Shown here: piece by piece, positions 14,733 through 25,534 of the stretch
Numbering within the stretch: the first letter of the stretch is position 1
How the letters are laid out: each line of letters starts with the position of its first letter
DNA from: Batkoa obscura
Taxonomy: Eukaryota > Entomophthoromycota > Entomophthoromycetes > Entomophthorales > Batkoaceae
Direction: 5' to 3'
Assembly (NCBI GenBank): GCA_030770535.1
Contig: JASVEC010000022.1
Coordinates: 558,001 to 622,000, forward strand
Length of the DNA stretch: 64,000 nucleotides
Made by a program: the position numbers and the translations under genes
The notes under the pieces: model-generated
Seen by the model: the letters and a program-made list of their open reading frames with translations, nothing else
What the model was told of the DNA's origin: nothing
Database searches by the model: none

Positions 14733-17700
14733 ATGAGTAATCAAGGCCAAGGATATCAATATGATAGGCAATATATACCAAAAGAAAGAAGGCCACCTGA
14801 TAACTTAAGAGGTCGATATCATAATGAGGACCAACCTTATAGGCCTTCGAGAAGCTACAATACCAACGAACAATTAGATCCAAGAAGCTCAATGAGAAGA
14901 GGCAATTATCAAGACAATTATAAACATGAAGATGAAGATAAATTTTACTCTAGTATACATGGCAGCGACAGCCATAACGCTTCTAGATATGAAAAAAATG
15001 GCTCTAATATTGTTTCTAGGAGGAATCTAAGAGGTTATGAAGATGAGAACGAAAATTTATACCATTCCAAAAATTATGACAACCCAATGAATTTCCAAAG
15101 GGACACAAGGAATGAATACGGTAAATCAAATAGTTTTGAGAGTCCTAAAATCCAAAGATCAGATACGAGAAGGTTTAATGACAACGAGGATTATCAGAAT
15201 AGATCGAACCATTATGATAAATATGATAATGGTCCAAATCGTAATAAAGGTAGTAATTATGAGAAACCAGACCGCGGATATAATCCTAGACCCTATGTCT
15301 ATGATGGTAGAGAGGATTCTAGAGGATACAGTTATAATTCTAAAATTAATGACTATAGTTCAAGAAGCAACAATAGTAATATTTTTATATTTCTATAACA
15401 TTATACTAATTTTAAGGAGATAACAACTTTCGCTCTAGAAGAGATGGTTTCGGTACTGGCTATAACAGAAGCAGATTTGATTCAGATGATTATAATGATA
15501 GGCATGGTTATAATAAAAATAATTCATCACATAGTTATGATGACGAAAGGCACACACATAATAATGGAATGAGATCTAATCGACCTGCTATACCAACCGC
15601 TGCTCCAAAATCAGGCTGGGCATCATCTAGAAAAAGGTATGAATGGGACGAGAGTCAATCTGAGCTTAAAAGAGATGAAGCCCTTGAGGAAGACCTTTTT
15701 GGTGAAGAGAATCACGTTAATACTGGTATAAATTTCAAAGAATATAAACAAGTAGATGTAAAAGTTAAGGGGGAAAGTCCACCTCCAATCAAGTTGGTAA
15801 AATGTTCATAACTTATTATATTTTTAATTCCTATTTAGTTTAGCGACATTGATTTACACCCAAGTATCATGAATAATATTAAGTTAGCTAAATATGTGGA
15901 ACCCACTCCTGTTCAGGTATTTAATATTTTATAATTTGAAATGTATGAGTTTTTATTCTACAGGCATATACCATTCCCATTGTACTCGAAGGCCTAGATC
16001 TTATGGCATGTGCACAAACAGGTATGTTAGTTACTTATGTTATGTCTGATTAACTGTTTTAGGATCCGGAAAAACTGCTGCATTTTTAATTCCGATATTG
16101 TCAAACTTATGTAAGAATCCACCATCAAATAATGGTGGCGAAAGTAAAGTTAATATTGTGAGCCAATGGTCTAAATATGATAATGGGCCAAGACGTACAT
16201 CGGCGTGTGCAACACCTAGTGTCTTGATAATTGCACCTACTAGAGAACTTTCTGTCCAAATTTTCGAAGAAAGCTGCAGAGTACATTAATTTAGATTAAT
16301 TTTAACTATGCTAATTTTTCAAGTTTTCCTATTTGAGCAAAATGAGACCATGGTAAACCAATATCACATAACTTTAAAATCATTTAATTGGTATATAGTT
16401 CGGTGTATGGAGGATCTTCTATCACGGAGCAAAAAGCAGAGTTAGTCAGAGGGTGTAATATACTCACTGGAACTCCAGGAAGATTAAAAGATTTTATCGC
16501 TCGACGCGTTGTATCTTTAAAAAATTTAAAGTAAAAAGTTACTATCATCTGTACACTATTTAATATTTTTAGGTTTTTGGTGATTGATGAAGCAGATAGA
16601 ATGCTTGAGATGGGGTTTGAAAATGACCTTCGTGCCATTTTGGAAGGAGGTAAATAGCTATTTCTGTGATACAATTTATACTATATCAATGCAAATAGAT
16701 TGTCCTAAACCATCTGAACGTCAAACTTTGTTATTTTCTGCTACCTTCCCTAAGTCAATTCGACAATTGTGTAAAGATTTTATGAGAAAATATCTATTTT
16801 TAGCTGTTGGAAGGTAAATTTAGTTATATTGGTTCACTTTTTAACATTTGATTTTTTTTTTAGAGTTGGTGGTACATCAAAAAACATTACCCAAAAAGTA
16901 ATAACTTTATATTTATTTAATGATTTAATGATTTAATGATTTAGCTGGTATATGTTGAAGATAGGGATAAAAAGAAGGCACTCATGGATATTCTAATGAA
17001 AAGTAAACCTTGCAAAACTCTTATATTCTTAGAAACCAAAAGGGCAGCAGATACTTTGGATGACTATTTATTTAATGAGGGTTTACCATGTACATCCATC
17101 CATGGAGATCGTACCCAAGCTGAAAGAGAAGATGCACTGTCAGCTTTCAAGTAAGAAACATTTTCTTTATATTAATAGGTCATTAAAACCTTTTAGGAAT
17201 GATCAAACTCCGATATTGGTTGCAACTTCTGTTGCTGCAAGAGGGTTAGACATCAAAGATGTTAAGCACGTTATAAACTATGATCTATGTAGCACAATTG
17301 ACGAGTATGTCCATAGAATTGGTAGAACTGCTCGTGCAGGAAATACTGGAACTGCCACCAGTTTTTTCAACCATAAAAATGATGTTATTGCATATGATTT
17401 AGTAAAGCTTCTTATTGAGACCAACCATGAAATCCCAGAATTCCTAAAGAAGTATGCACATACGTATGCTTTATTATCTAAACTTATATATGATACTAAT
17501 AATTACAATTTAGGACCTCGGCTCTTGTCGAAGAAGAAGAATATAACCCGGATGAAAAAGAATGGGAAAACCCTTCAACTAAATTTGGTGAACGTTCCTC
17601 AAATAACAATTATTATCAAAACTCTGGAGATAGGCAAGGTCATGGAGATAGGCAAAACTACAGAGACAATAACAACTATGACAGGCCAGATAATAGGGAT

Positions 17701-18390
17701 AATTATGGAGGCTGGCCCAAACCTAATGGGAATGGGAACAACGATTTTGGCAGGCACGGCGAATGGAGCGATAATAAAAAGACAGACATCTCCCAAAAAG
17801 GTAGTTGGGCACCTGCCCCTTCAATTAAGCACGTTGTTGATAATACTTGGAAAAAGGAACCAGATAACTTCAACCCAAATGCTAAACAAAGCAGGGAAGA
17901 ATGGGATCGCTCAAAACCATTAAATAATAATCAACATAGCTCTGAATGGAATCAAAAACAATCAGATTCTTATAATTCTTCAGACAATTATAAGAATGAA
18001 AATTATGGGCATCATGAATCTGAGCATAGATCAGATAGCTCATGGCATCCAGAACCTTTAAAATCAGTATCAAGTCGTGGATATGATGGAGAGAAAGCAG
18101 ACCATCAAGAATCATTAAGAAACATATTAAATAATGAGTCACCTCCAAAATCAAAAGAAGAGGATAAAAGCCCAAGCAACGAGTTAGTTGATCGTACTTC
18201 TACTCTAACCCAAAAGAGTATCCAAAACAAAAATGTAGATACAAATAATGAACTTGATAAATTAGTTCAAGGCTTGGAAAACACTCACATTGATGGGGCT
18301 AATAAAAATAGTGAGGCAAAGGCCGAGGATGTGCCAATTGGACAGGGGCCACCACCACATATTAAAAGTTCATATAATAACGGGTGGTAG
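14733..18390 (+). CDS. DED1: ATP-dependent DEAD-box RNA helicase, DED1/DDX3 type
   Basis: Cytoplasmic helicase family that promotes scanning and translation initiation. Twelve introns (15376-15416, 15797-15838, 15917-15963, 16022-16062, 16281-16323, 16353-16398, 16531-16572, 16650-16698, 16814-16863, 16898-16944, 17151-17196, 17464-17513) leave 3114 nt, 1037 aa. Motifs: Q motif with PTPVQ, I AQTGSGKT, Ia PTRELSVQ, Ib [39 protein letters not shown]. The core spans about residues 342-740. It is flanked by a 341-residue Arg/Tyr/Asn/Ser/Asp-rich N-terminal region (with [15 protein letters not shown] near its end) and a 290-residue Asn/Gly/Asp/Ser-rich C-terminal tail ending YNNGW. Both tails are much longer than in yeast Ded1 (604 aa) and look intrinsically disordered. 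Intron 10 carries three tandem TGATTTAA units. Confidence 0.94.
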
Positions 18391-18426
18391 GAATATTACC
18401 TGTTTTCACTTCCAAAATTAATACGG

Positions 18427-18521
18427 GAGTACCTCTTTTTGGACTTATCCTTTTTCCTACCTTTTAGCAACTTAAAAGTTGAAAAATCGTTAGCTAAATC
18501 TTTAAACAAAAAGACGAACTC
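18427..18521 (+). mobile_element. Diverged hairpin element with a different central palindrome
   Basis: Same layout as the common family: T-run then GGACTTAT, CTTTTTCC, CTTTTAGC, palindrome, GTTAGCTAAAT, CTTTAAACAAAAA. The ends are GAGTACCTCTTTTT and AAAAAGACGAACTC, which are inverted repeats matching at 12 of 14 positions. The centre is CAACTTAAAAGTTG instead of the usual CGCTATTTGAGCG. Confidence 0.7.
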
Positions 18522-19276
18522 AAATCAACTCCTTTTAAAATTTTATTAGCAATAAAAAATGCTTTATGCTTTTGATGTCACCTATTTGGATGGCTTTCAT
18601 TTTATTGTTTATATTATCAAAGTTTATTATTTTGAATATTTTTATAATGTTATTATCATGAAATCGTTAATTCGAATTTTTCCTTTAATATTGTTTAGAC
18701 AATATAGTTTATGAAAAAAATTTTAAATTTAATTTCAAAGTTTACTTATACTATATCTCTAAAAAATTTGAAATGATAAAAAATAAACCTTCAAGTTATT
18801 AAAAGTATCCTAAAGTTGTTCCAACTCTTTTTCAAAATTCTCAATAATTTATTTAAGAGTAAATCTAAGCCTTGATCCTGCTAAAATATAAGGATTAGGC
18901 TTTGAAAAAATCTGTTAGACAAATAAGTTAACTGCAAAAACTTCCACTAACTATTTCGCAAAAGAGCTAGAACAGTTGTATAGCTGCTATATTTCGTGAT
19001 TTATGATTGTTACATTTGTTGTGCCTGACACGTATTTAGAGCTTACTAATAAGTTAAAACAAATTATAAACTTAGGAGGATTAAATATAATAAGTTCGTA
19101 AGCATTTATTATCGTTTGGTTATTTTATATCTCAAAACCTTAATACATTGAGGAATCCCCAAGAACAGTATGATCTTTAAATAAACAGACATCCTTTAAT
19201 CGTCCTAACTTGTCCGTTGCCTTTTATTTTTAATAATTAAATACGGTTTGAAACTCTGAAGTATAGTAACCCATAT

Positions 19277-19374
19277 GAGGATGGTTTTTTTGGTTTCATT
19301 ACTTTTTACATTTTTAAGCGCTATTTGAGCGGAAAGATTGTTAGTAAAATTCTTGAACAAAAAAATACATACTC
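19277..19374 (+). mobile_element. Hairpin element, forward copy
   Basis: Full core. Ends are GAGGATGG and ATACTC, flanked by ATAT on both sides. It lies 90 bp past the stop of the secreted-protein gene. Confidence 0.85.
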
Positions 19375-19464
19375 ATATCATTGAGCCAAAAAGTTAATAA
19401 TATTGTTATTTATAAATTAAAATAAACAAACTTGAATTAAACTATTTTTTATTTAATGAATAAA

Positions 19465-20157
19465 TTAGTAGTATGGAGTAGCATTATTATGTCCATTGAA
19501 GTTAGTACCAGCACCAATGACACCAAGTCCACTAGATGAACCATAGTTATTAGAAGTGCCAATAGAGCCAGCACTGTTAGCAAGGATAGCAACATTGTTA
19601 CCAGCATTGGTACCCGGATAAGGACCAAGAGATTGACCATAACTAGTACCTGAAGCAGCAACACCTGATGAGTTAATAGCATTACCTTGAGAAGCTTGGA
19701 AATTAGTAGAAGCACCAAAACCAGCGGTACCTGAAGTGACACCAGATGTAGATCCAGAACCATAAGAAGCAGCATTACCACCATTAGCATTGTTACTTCC
19801 AGTACCAAAACTAGAGCCTACATTAACAAATCCATTATCTCCAGTAGCTCCTGAAATGGCATTATTACCAGATGAAAACGCATTGCTGTATGGGTTAGCA
19901 GTACCTCCAACTACATTGGAACTAGCACCAAAGGAAGAATTTGACCCTGATGCAACACCAGCTGAATTACCGAAACTGGTACTAGTACCACTTCCTGCTG
20001 CTGAACCAAAAGTGGAATAAATGGAGGCACTTCCTCCATTAGTAATACCACCAATAGCACCTGAACCACTAACTTGAGATACAGAGTTATCTGGAACTGG
20101 GACAGCAAAGACGGAAGTCAAAGCTAAGACAATCATGAAAGGAATAGATTTAACCAT
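19465..20157 (-). CDS. Predicted secreted Ser/Gly/Asn/Ala-rich protein
   Basis: Single-exon gene, 230 aa. A clear signal peptide (MVKSIPFMIVLALTSVFA, likely cut before VPVPD) is followed by about 210 residues that are almost only Ser, Gly, Asn, Ala, Thr and a few Phe/Tyr, with recurring SSFG/TSFG and GxxS motifs. There is no cysteine. Three N-glycosylation sequons are visible (NSS, NSS, NAT). It ends NNATPYY with no transmembrane tail or GPI-type hydrophobic end. I do not recognise a family. Low-complexity secreted proteins of this kind are usually cell-wall, adhesive or spore-surface components, which here is inference. The coding DNA is visibly less AT-rich than any neighbour because of Gly/Ala codons. 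The ATG at 20157 is the only start that gives the signal peptide. Confidence 0.8.
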   Translation of the reverse strand: MVKSIPFMIVLALTSVFAVPVPDNSVSQVSGSGAIGGITNGGSASIYSTFGSAAGSGTSTSFGNSAGVASGSNSSFGASSNVVGGTANPYSNAFSSGNNAISGATGDNGFVNVGSSFGTGSNNANGGNAASYGSGSTSGVTSGTAGFGASTNFQASQGNAINSSGVAASGTSYGQSLGPYPGTNAGNNVAILANSAGSIGTSNNYGSSSGLGVIGAGTNFNGHNNATPYY

Positions 20158-21403
20158 TTTATGAATTAGAGAGATATTAATGAATATAAATTAAAGAGAT
20201 AATAGATTTGTTTGATGATAATCTTAAATGCTGCTTCTTCGTTCATTTATATAGCATTTTTTTCTCAACCCTGTAAGTTTATAGTTTGCTCTAGATGGGA
20301 CTTAATGTCAAAAATAAGCTTCAATATTTCTGTGTATTAGGTGTCATAAGGGAATATACTCCTAATGTTTTATTTGAATCCATTTTATTTTACTCCTTAT
20401 TTCCCTGAACTTTTAATGTATTGAATTCCTAAATTTAATCCATTTAACTAAACCTAGTGTTTTATAATATGTATTTTAACCCATCTTTGAAGGCAAAACT
20501 TTCCGTTTGGTTTTTGGGTGCATAAAGTTTAATTTTTTAATAAGTTAAAAATAAATTAAACTTAATAATATTAAAAAAAGGGTATATTTACTATTTGGTT
20601 AGAATAGGTTGCAGTTAGATGTCTTTTGCTGTTTCTAATTTGTATTTGACATCTTATATAGTTTATATTTTATTATAATTAAATACTTTAACAAGTTTAA
20701 CGATTTTTGGATACAATTAGTTTAAAATTTCGCTATTTTATTAACTATTTCTGTAAATTGGTAGTGTTAGTTCAACTTGTTTAACTATACTTAATTTAAA
20801 ATTTAAGAGTTGACTAATAATGTTTAAATTTCAAGCTTAAAAAATGAAAATAATTGAAAAAAATAACCTAGTATAAATTATATTGAATAAATTAAGGTCT
20901 ATAAAGCATTGTATAATTTTTTGATACAAGTATGAAAAGAAAGAAAGATTACTTATACTTATTGTTTTCTTATTCTATAAAAATTAATACCAAAAATACT
21001 TTTCAAATAAATAAATCTATTATTTTAATAACTTCTTATTTCATTGTCAATTATATCTATATCAAACTAAGTTGATCTTAAAATTCACTTTAATTCACAA
21101 TAAAAGCATTACCCTAGGTAGTTTGTATTTAAGATGGTTACGAAAAGTCGAGTACAATATTAAAACTACAAATAATGTTTTTTAAATTTTATTCAATAGA
21201 AAATATTTTAGTAGTGTTTTGTATCTATAAAGTAATTTTATAAACATAAAGTTAAAAGTTGAATTGGAATATCAGATAATTTTTTATAGCTCTTGAGTTG
21301 GATTTAGTGTTGTAAATGTAAGATGATAGAATAGGGAATCAAAGTTTTTTTTAATATACATTTTTTATATTTCATTACTATTATTTGATTAACTTTTATA
21401 AAG

Positions 21404-21830
21404 TGTGAAAGTTGGTACTCAGTGGTAGGAGTTAAAAGCAGTCCTTGGTTGATTAACTTCCCTTGAGTCGAACGGTCTTAGTTTATATAACTAAGATAGA
21501 CTTAAATGAATAAGAATAATACGTAATAACTTACGAACTATGTAAAACAAATAGAATAGAAAATACTACTGTAAAATCTACGTAAGATATTGTCAGAAAG
21601 ACTTAGTGACTTTATTAATAGTACGATATCAGGGAGTAATTCAGTTAAAAAGCCTCGAGTTATCATGTTGAAGAATCTCTTTTATACTCTTTGCAGTGTG
21701 AAGTTATAAATTCTCGCAGCAAATCAAAATAAGGGACTCTGACTTGGTTGCGTTTGAACTTGAGAACACAGCACTTTAAGTGATTGTTATGTTATAATCA
21801 ATCTGAGAGCTAATAAACCAATATTTCACA
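21404..21830. mobile_element. Solo-LTR-like repeat, copy 1
   Basis: A 427-bp unit that begins TGTGAAAGTTGGT and ends ACCAATATTTCACA, so it has TG...CA ends that are inverted repeats of each other. AAAG occurs directly before and after it. Its second copy is at 61132-61596. No gag or pol reading frame lies beside either copy, so a solo LTR is the simplest reading. A large non-autonomous DNA element with terminal inverted repeats is the alternative. The two copies differ at many positions, so they are old. Confidence 0.5.
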
Positions 21831-21912
21831 AAAGCTTTTAATTGTAAAAAAATTGAACTTTGGATTTAAATTTATTCATTTAAAAAAAATTTAAAAAAAT
21901 TAAAGTAATAAT

Positions 21913-22010
21913 GGGGGTGTTTCTTTGGTTTCATTATTTTTTCCATTTTTTAAGCGCTATTTGAGCGGAAAGATTGTTAGTAAAATTCTTAAACACAAAA
22001 ATACATCCCC
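21913..22010 (+). mobile_element. Hairpin element, forward copy
   Basis: Starts GGGGGTGT, ends ACATCCCC, core intact. It lies 82 bp beyond LTR-like copy 1. The flanks (TAAT and AATA) do not form an exact duplication. Confidence 0.87.
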
Positions 22011-22202
22011 AATATTTAAATAACAAAATTAAGTAATGTATTTATGGTGTTATAAATAGTAATATAAGTACTACCTAAAAATCAATATCATTATACAAAA
22101 TTAGTTTAACCTATTAATAAATGTTTAAATATTTTATTAATTCAATAGTTTAAAAGTAATATATTACATGCTGACATACCAAATACTTTTTTAAATCAAT
22201 AT

Positions 22203-22299
22203 GAGGATGTTTTTTTTGGTTTCATCACTTTTCCATTTTTTAAGCACATTTGAGTGGAAAGATTGTTAGTAAAATTCTTAAACAAAAAAATACATCCCC
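22203..22299 (+). mobile_element. Hairpin element, forward copy
   Basis: Starts GAGGATGT, ends ACATCCCC, flanked by ATAT on both sides. Confidence 0.87.
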
Positions 22300-22348
22300 A
22301 TATAATTTTTTGATCTAGTTTGTCATAGTATTTAACATTAATCAAAAG

Positions 22349-22363
22349 TTATTTTTATTATTA

Positions 22364-22401
<38 letters not shown>

Positions 22402-22420
22402 TTTATTTTTATTTTTATTC
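22349..22420. repeat. TTA/TTTTA microsatellite
   Basis: Mostly perfect ATT triplets followed by a TTTTTA run, next to the triple repeat. Confidence 0.85.
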
Positions 22421-22985
22421 AATAGTATTATTATTCCAATCTTAAAATCAAGCTATATACTTTTACAACAAATATAGTTTGAGTAACAATTAATCAACGG
22501 GTAGTTTGTATTCGGTACATTCATATCGACTCATATTTATTTAATCGCCTGATTATAAATAATAAAAGATAACAAAACAATAAAAAAAAGATTAAAATTT
22601 TTATTTGCGTATTCTATTATTTATTAATAGCATTTTAATTAAAAATTGAATTCAAATTACAAACATTTTAAACTAATATAGTTCGAATAATAAAATAACA
22701 ACTGATAGTTCATATTCAAATACATTCATCATCGAGTTGTATTTTTATTGTCGGGGTGATTGTTAATAAAAAAACATATAAAGAATATCCAAATTTTTAT
22801 TATATTTATTACTTATCAAATAGCATTTTTATTTCAATTTCAAGGTCAAAAAACTATAAACATTTTCAACAAATATAGTCTGAATAAGAGTTAATAAACT
22901 GATTGTTGGTATTCGGTATATTCATGTAGAATACATTAATTAATGAGTCACATTCAATATAAAACAATTGATAGTAAATACTCAA
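22410..22985. repeat. Three degenerate direct repeats of about 200 bp
   Basis: The phrase (a)caa(c)AAATATAG followed by TYTGARTAA and then by a TATTCGGTACATTCAT-like segment occurs at about 22465, 22669 and 22866, that is with 204 and 197 bp spacing. Each copy is preceded by a TTTTTATT tract and ATAGCATTTT-like sequence. The repeats are old and clearly diverged, and none is open for translation. Confidence 0.65.
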
Positions 22986-23779
22986 GAAGTTAACAAAAGG
23001 ATAACAAAACATGAGTTCTATATAACAATATAAAAAAATTTAAAGTACTGTTTTAGTCAATAGGAATTTTAAATTTAGTAACTGAATAGAAGATAAGTGA
23101 ATAACTTGCAACTGGATTACTAAATTAAGGATATTGCAATCATATTTTAAATGAATAAAACTTCATTAAAAAACATTTCAAGTGGTTTGTACCGAGCTTT
23201 GAAATAGGATGGGGTGGTGGGGTAAAAATGAAAGTTCATGCTTTTTATATTAAGCTTGTATTTTTGGATGGAATTTTCAATGGAAAGAAAATAAGACATA
23301 GTCAATATTTGTATTAGTAAATAAATTAAACTAAAAATTAATTAAGACAAAAAAAACTATTAATAATTCATGTAATAATTTATTTATAAATAAATTTTAA
23401 TTACTATTCGCAGTAAGAATAAAAGAATAAAAGAATAAAGAGTAGCTAATAAAGAATAAATTATTACTTTCTAATAATAATTGTCCATTTTCAAGAACAA
23501 AAAAATATTAAATAGCGTCATCTTTAATGGAAAAGAGCCAATGTTACTCATGATCTTATGCAGATTTGGTTTTTTAGCCCTGAAAATTCAACCACACTGT
23601 TTAAGTTATTTTCCATAAGTTCATATGTTTTTTTATCACTTAGTTTTAAACCAATCAGTTTTTAAATTCTAGATTGTACTTCAGGTTTGTAGAATGTCTA
23701 ATTTAATTTGTGTGGATCTTATTGGAAGTTTTTATTTATAAGTTCTAATCAGTATTTCAAATTTTAAACTAAAAAAAGT

Positions 23780-23821
23780 CCCTGTTTAAAAAAGCGTTAG
23801 AAATTAAAAAAGTAAACAGGG
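23780..23821. repeat. Perfect 9-bp inverted repeat upstream of arrestin gene
   Basis: CCCTGTTTA (23780-23788) and TAAACAGGG (23813-23821) with a 24-bp spacer, about 150 bp upstream of the arrestin ATG. It could be a paired binding site or a hairpin. Confidence 0.5.
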
Positions 23822-23969
23822 TGCAGATTAGAGTCAATTAACTTATTAAAATAATCTAACTTTTTTTAAAATTGCTTTTTTAATCGTTTTTTTAATTTTA
23901 TTTTAAAAATCAACTCTTTCAATATTCAATTAAATTGACTTTAAAAACAATCGATATACGTATTTAACA

Positions 23970-25127
23970 ATGACAATCCTTGGTACAATTAGACATAATT
24001 CTGCATTTGAAATTCAACTACCTGAAAATGAGGTTTTGTTTTATGGTCCAGCAAGTGAATGTAGTGGTAAAATATTACAAGGAACATTAATGGTAACTGC
24101 AAATGATAGTTTTAAAGTGCGTTCCATTAGTTTACATTTCATTGGTCGTGCACAGGTCCATTGGACAACAGGAGCCGGTACCCTTCAGAGGGTGTGCTCA
24201 GAAAACCGAATTTTAATAGAAAAACGATGGACTTTTTTACAATCTCAAAAAAAATATCATACTTTAACACCAGGTCATTATTTTTATGATTTTGAAATTA
24301 CCTTACCAGGTGATTTACCAGCTAGTTTAATCACTGATTATGCTTCTATTGAATATAAATTTAAAGCTATATTAGAAAGACCAACTTTTTCTTTAAATTA
24401 TACCTCTCGTCAATATCTCACTATTAAAAGGGCATTATTACCATCTGCACCAGTATTAACCGAATTAATTTATTTATCCGATACATGGAATAATAAATTA
24501 CATTATGAAGTTTATTCCCCCAATAAAGCGTATGGATTAGCAGAAATCATACCCTTACAATTTAAATTATTAGCATTAGAAGAAGGGTTAAAAGTACAAA
24601 CGATTACTTGTTTATTAAAAGAGTATATCACTGTATGGGCACGTGGAGAAGATGGTAATTTAGCAAGTAAATGTGATGGACGAGTTCAAGCAAGAAGTAG
24701 TAAAACATTACATTCACAAGATAGTGCTATTGAAACTGTAATTAACATTCAAATTCCATCAATTGAAGATGAAAATTGTCATGCTTTTATGGAATATGAA
24801 TTAATTAAAGTGGAGCACAAAATCAAAGTATTATTAGTTTTATCGGATTCTCAAGATCGATTACATCGTATTTTAGCTAAAGTTGGGGTTGTTGTACTTT
24901 CTATTAAAAGGCAAGACACCTTAAATGCATTACCATTATATCAAAGTTTACCACAAGAAGAAGTGATTCCTATTATTGGTAATGGTTTTACTTCAAATAC
25001 TTTGGATGGTATGGAAGAAGATGAACCTCATTTACCTTCATATAAAACTCAATGGTGTCCATTACCTACTTTACCTTCTACTTCTTCACTACCTGGATAT
25101 AATAATTCACCTGCGTTGAATATTTAG
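23970..25127 (+). CDS. Alpha-arrestin-like protein with two LPxY motifs
   Basis: Single-exon gene, 385 aa. Residues 1-150 form the arrestin N-domain (FEIQLPENEVLFYGPASECSG...GTLMVTANDSFKVRSISLHFIGRA, then PGHYFYDFEITLPGDLPAS). Residues 170-320 form the arrestin C-domain. The tail carries LPSY (355-358) and LPGY (374-377). LPxY and PPxY motifs recruit WW domains of Rsp5/Nedd4 ubiquitin ligases, so this looks like an ART-type adaptor that would bring the ligase to plasma-membrane transporters. It is short for the family and lacks the long Ser/Thr-rich tail seen in many ARTs. A second, much longer arrestin lies at 27804-31241, separated only by PET127. The sequences differ enough that a recent tandem duplication is unlikely. 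Confidence 0.88.
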   Translation: MTILGTIRHNSAFEIQLPENEVLFYGPASECSGKILQGTLMVTANDSFKVRSISLHFIGRAQVHWTTGAGTLQRVCSENRILIEKRWTFLQSQKKYHTLTPGHYFYDFEITLPGDLPASLITDYASIEYKFKAILERPTFSLNYTSRQYLTIKRALLPSAPVLTELIYLSDTWNNKLHYEVYSPNKAYGLAEIIPLQFKLLALEEGLKVQTITCLLKEYITVWARGEDGNLASKCDGRVQARSSKTLHSQDSAIETVINIQIPSIEDENCHAFMEYELIKVEHKIKVLLVLSDSQDRLHRILAKVGVVVLSIKRQDTLNALPLYQSLPQEEVIPIIGNGFTSNTLDGMEEDEPHLPSYKTQWCPLPTLPSTSSLPGYNNSPALNI

Positions 25128-25534
25128 ACCCTTGAGTGAAAATAAGTTAGAACTCAAATTCTCCCCTCTTATATTATTTTAAATAATTTTTTCCTTAGTT
25201 TTTTTACCTCCTTTGTTCTCTTTTTCCTTTATTTACAAATTAGAAAGTATTAGTATTGCATAATAAAATGTATATTTAAATTTAATGTCTATGTTTATTT
25301 GTTTAGATTTGTATTCAGTTTACTATTATATAATATTCATATAGTATTTGGTTTTTATTATTATAATAAATTTTTGTTATTTTGAGTTTTATTAGTAAAC
25401 CACTCTAATTTACTTATTTTAAAATTCTATTTAGACCAAGTTAACCAAACCAATCAAAACAATAGTTTCAAATTCCGTTTTTTAGCATCAACAAAGAAAT
25501 CGAAATCTATCGATTTTATTATATATTTGTAAGG
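25128..25534. other. Spacer between arrestin and PET127
   Basis: Same-strand spacer of about 400 bp, AT-rich. It has a C/T-rich stretch just after the arrestin stop. No repeat or RNA gene was seen. Confidence 0.5.

Larger units (their letters stand above)
18391..19464. other. AT-rich spacer with a diverged and a normal hairpin element
   Basis: Convergent spacer between DED1 and the secreted Ser/Gly protein. It holds the diverged hairpin relative (18427-18521) just after the DED1 stop and a normal copy (19277-19374). Nothing coding was seen. Confidence 0.6.
20158..23969. other. 3.8-kb repeat-rich AT spacer
   Basis: Head-to-head spacer between the secreted-protein gene and the short arrestin gene. 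It contains an LTR-like repeat (21404-21830), two hairpin elements, a TTA microsatellite, a triple degenerate 200-bp repeat and a short perfect inverted repeat (23780-23821). No gene was seen. Confidence 0.6.

Noticed and set aside
19449-20108. Overlapping frames on both strands of the secreted Ser/Gly protein gene
   Set aside because: They are shadows of repetitive Gly/Ser codons; only the frame from 20157 has a signal peptide and sensible composition.
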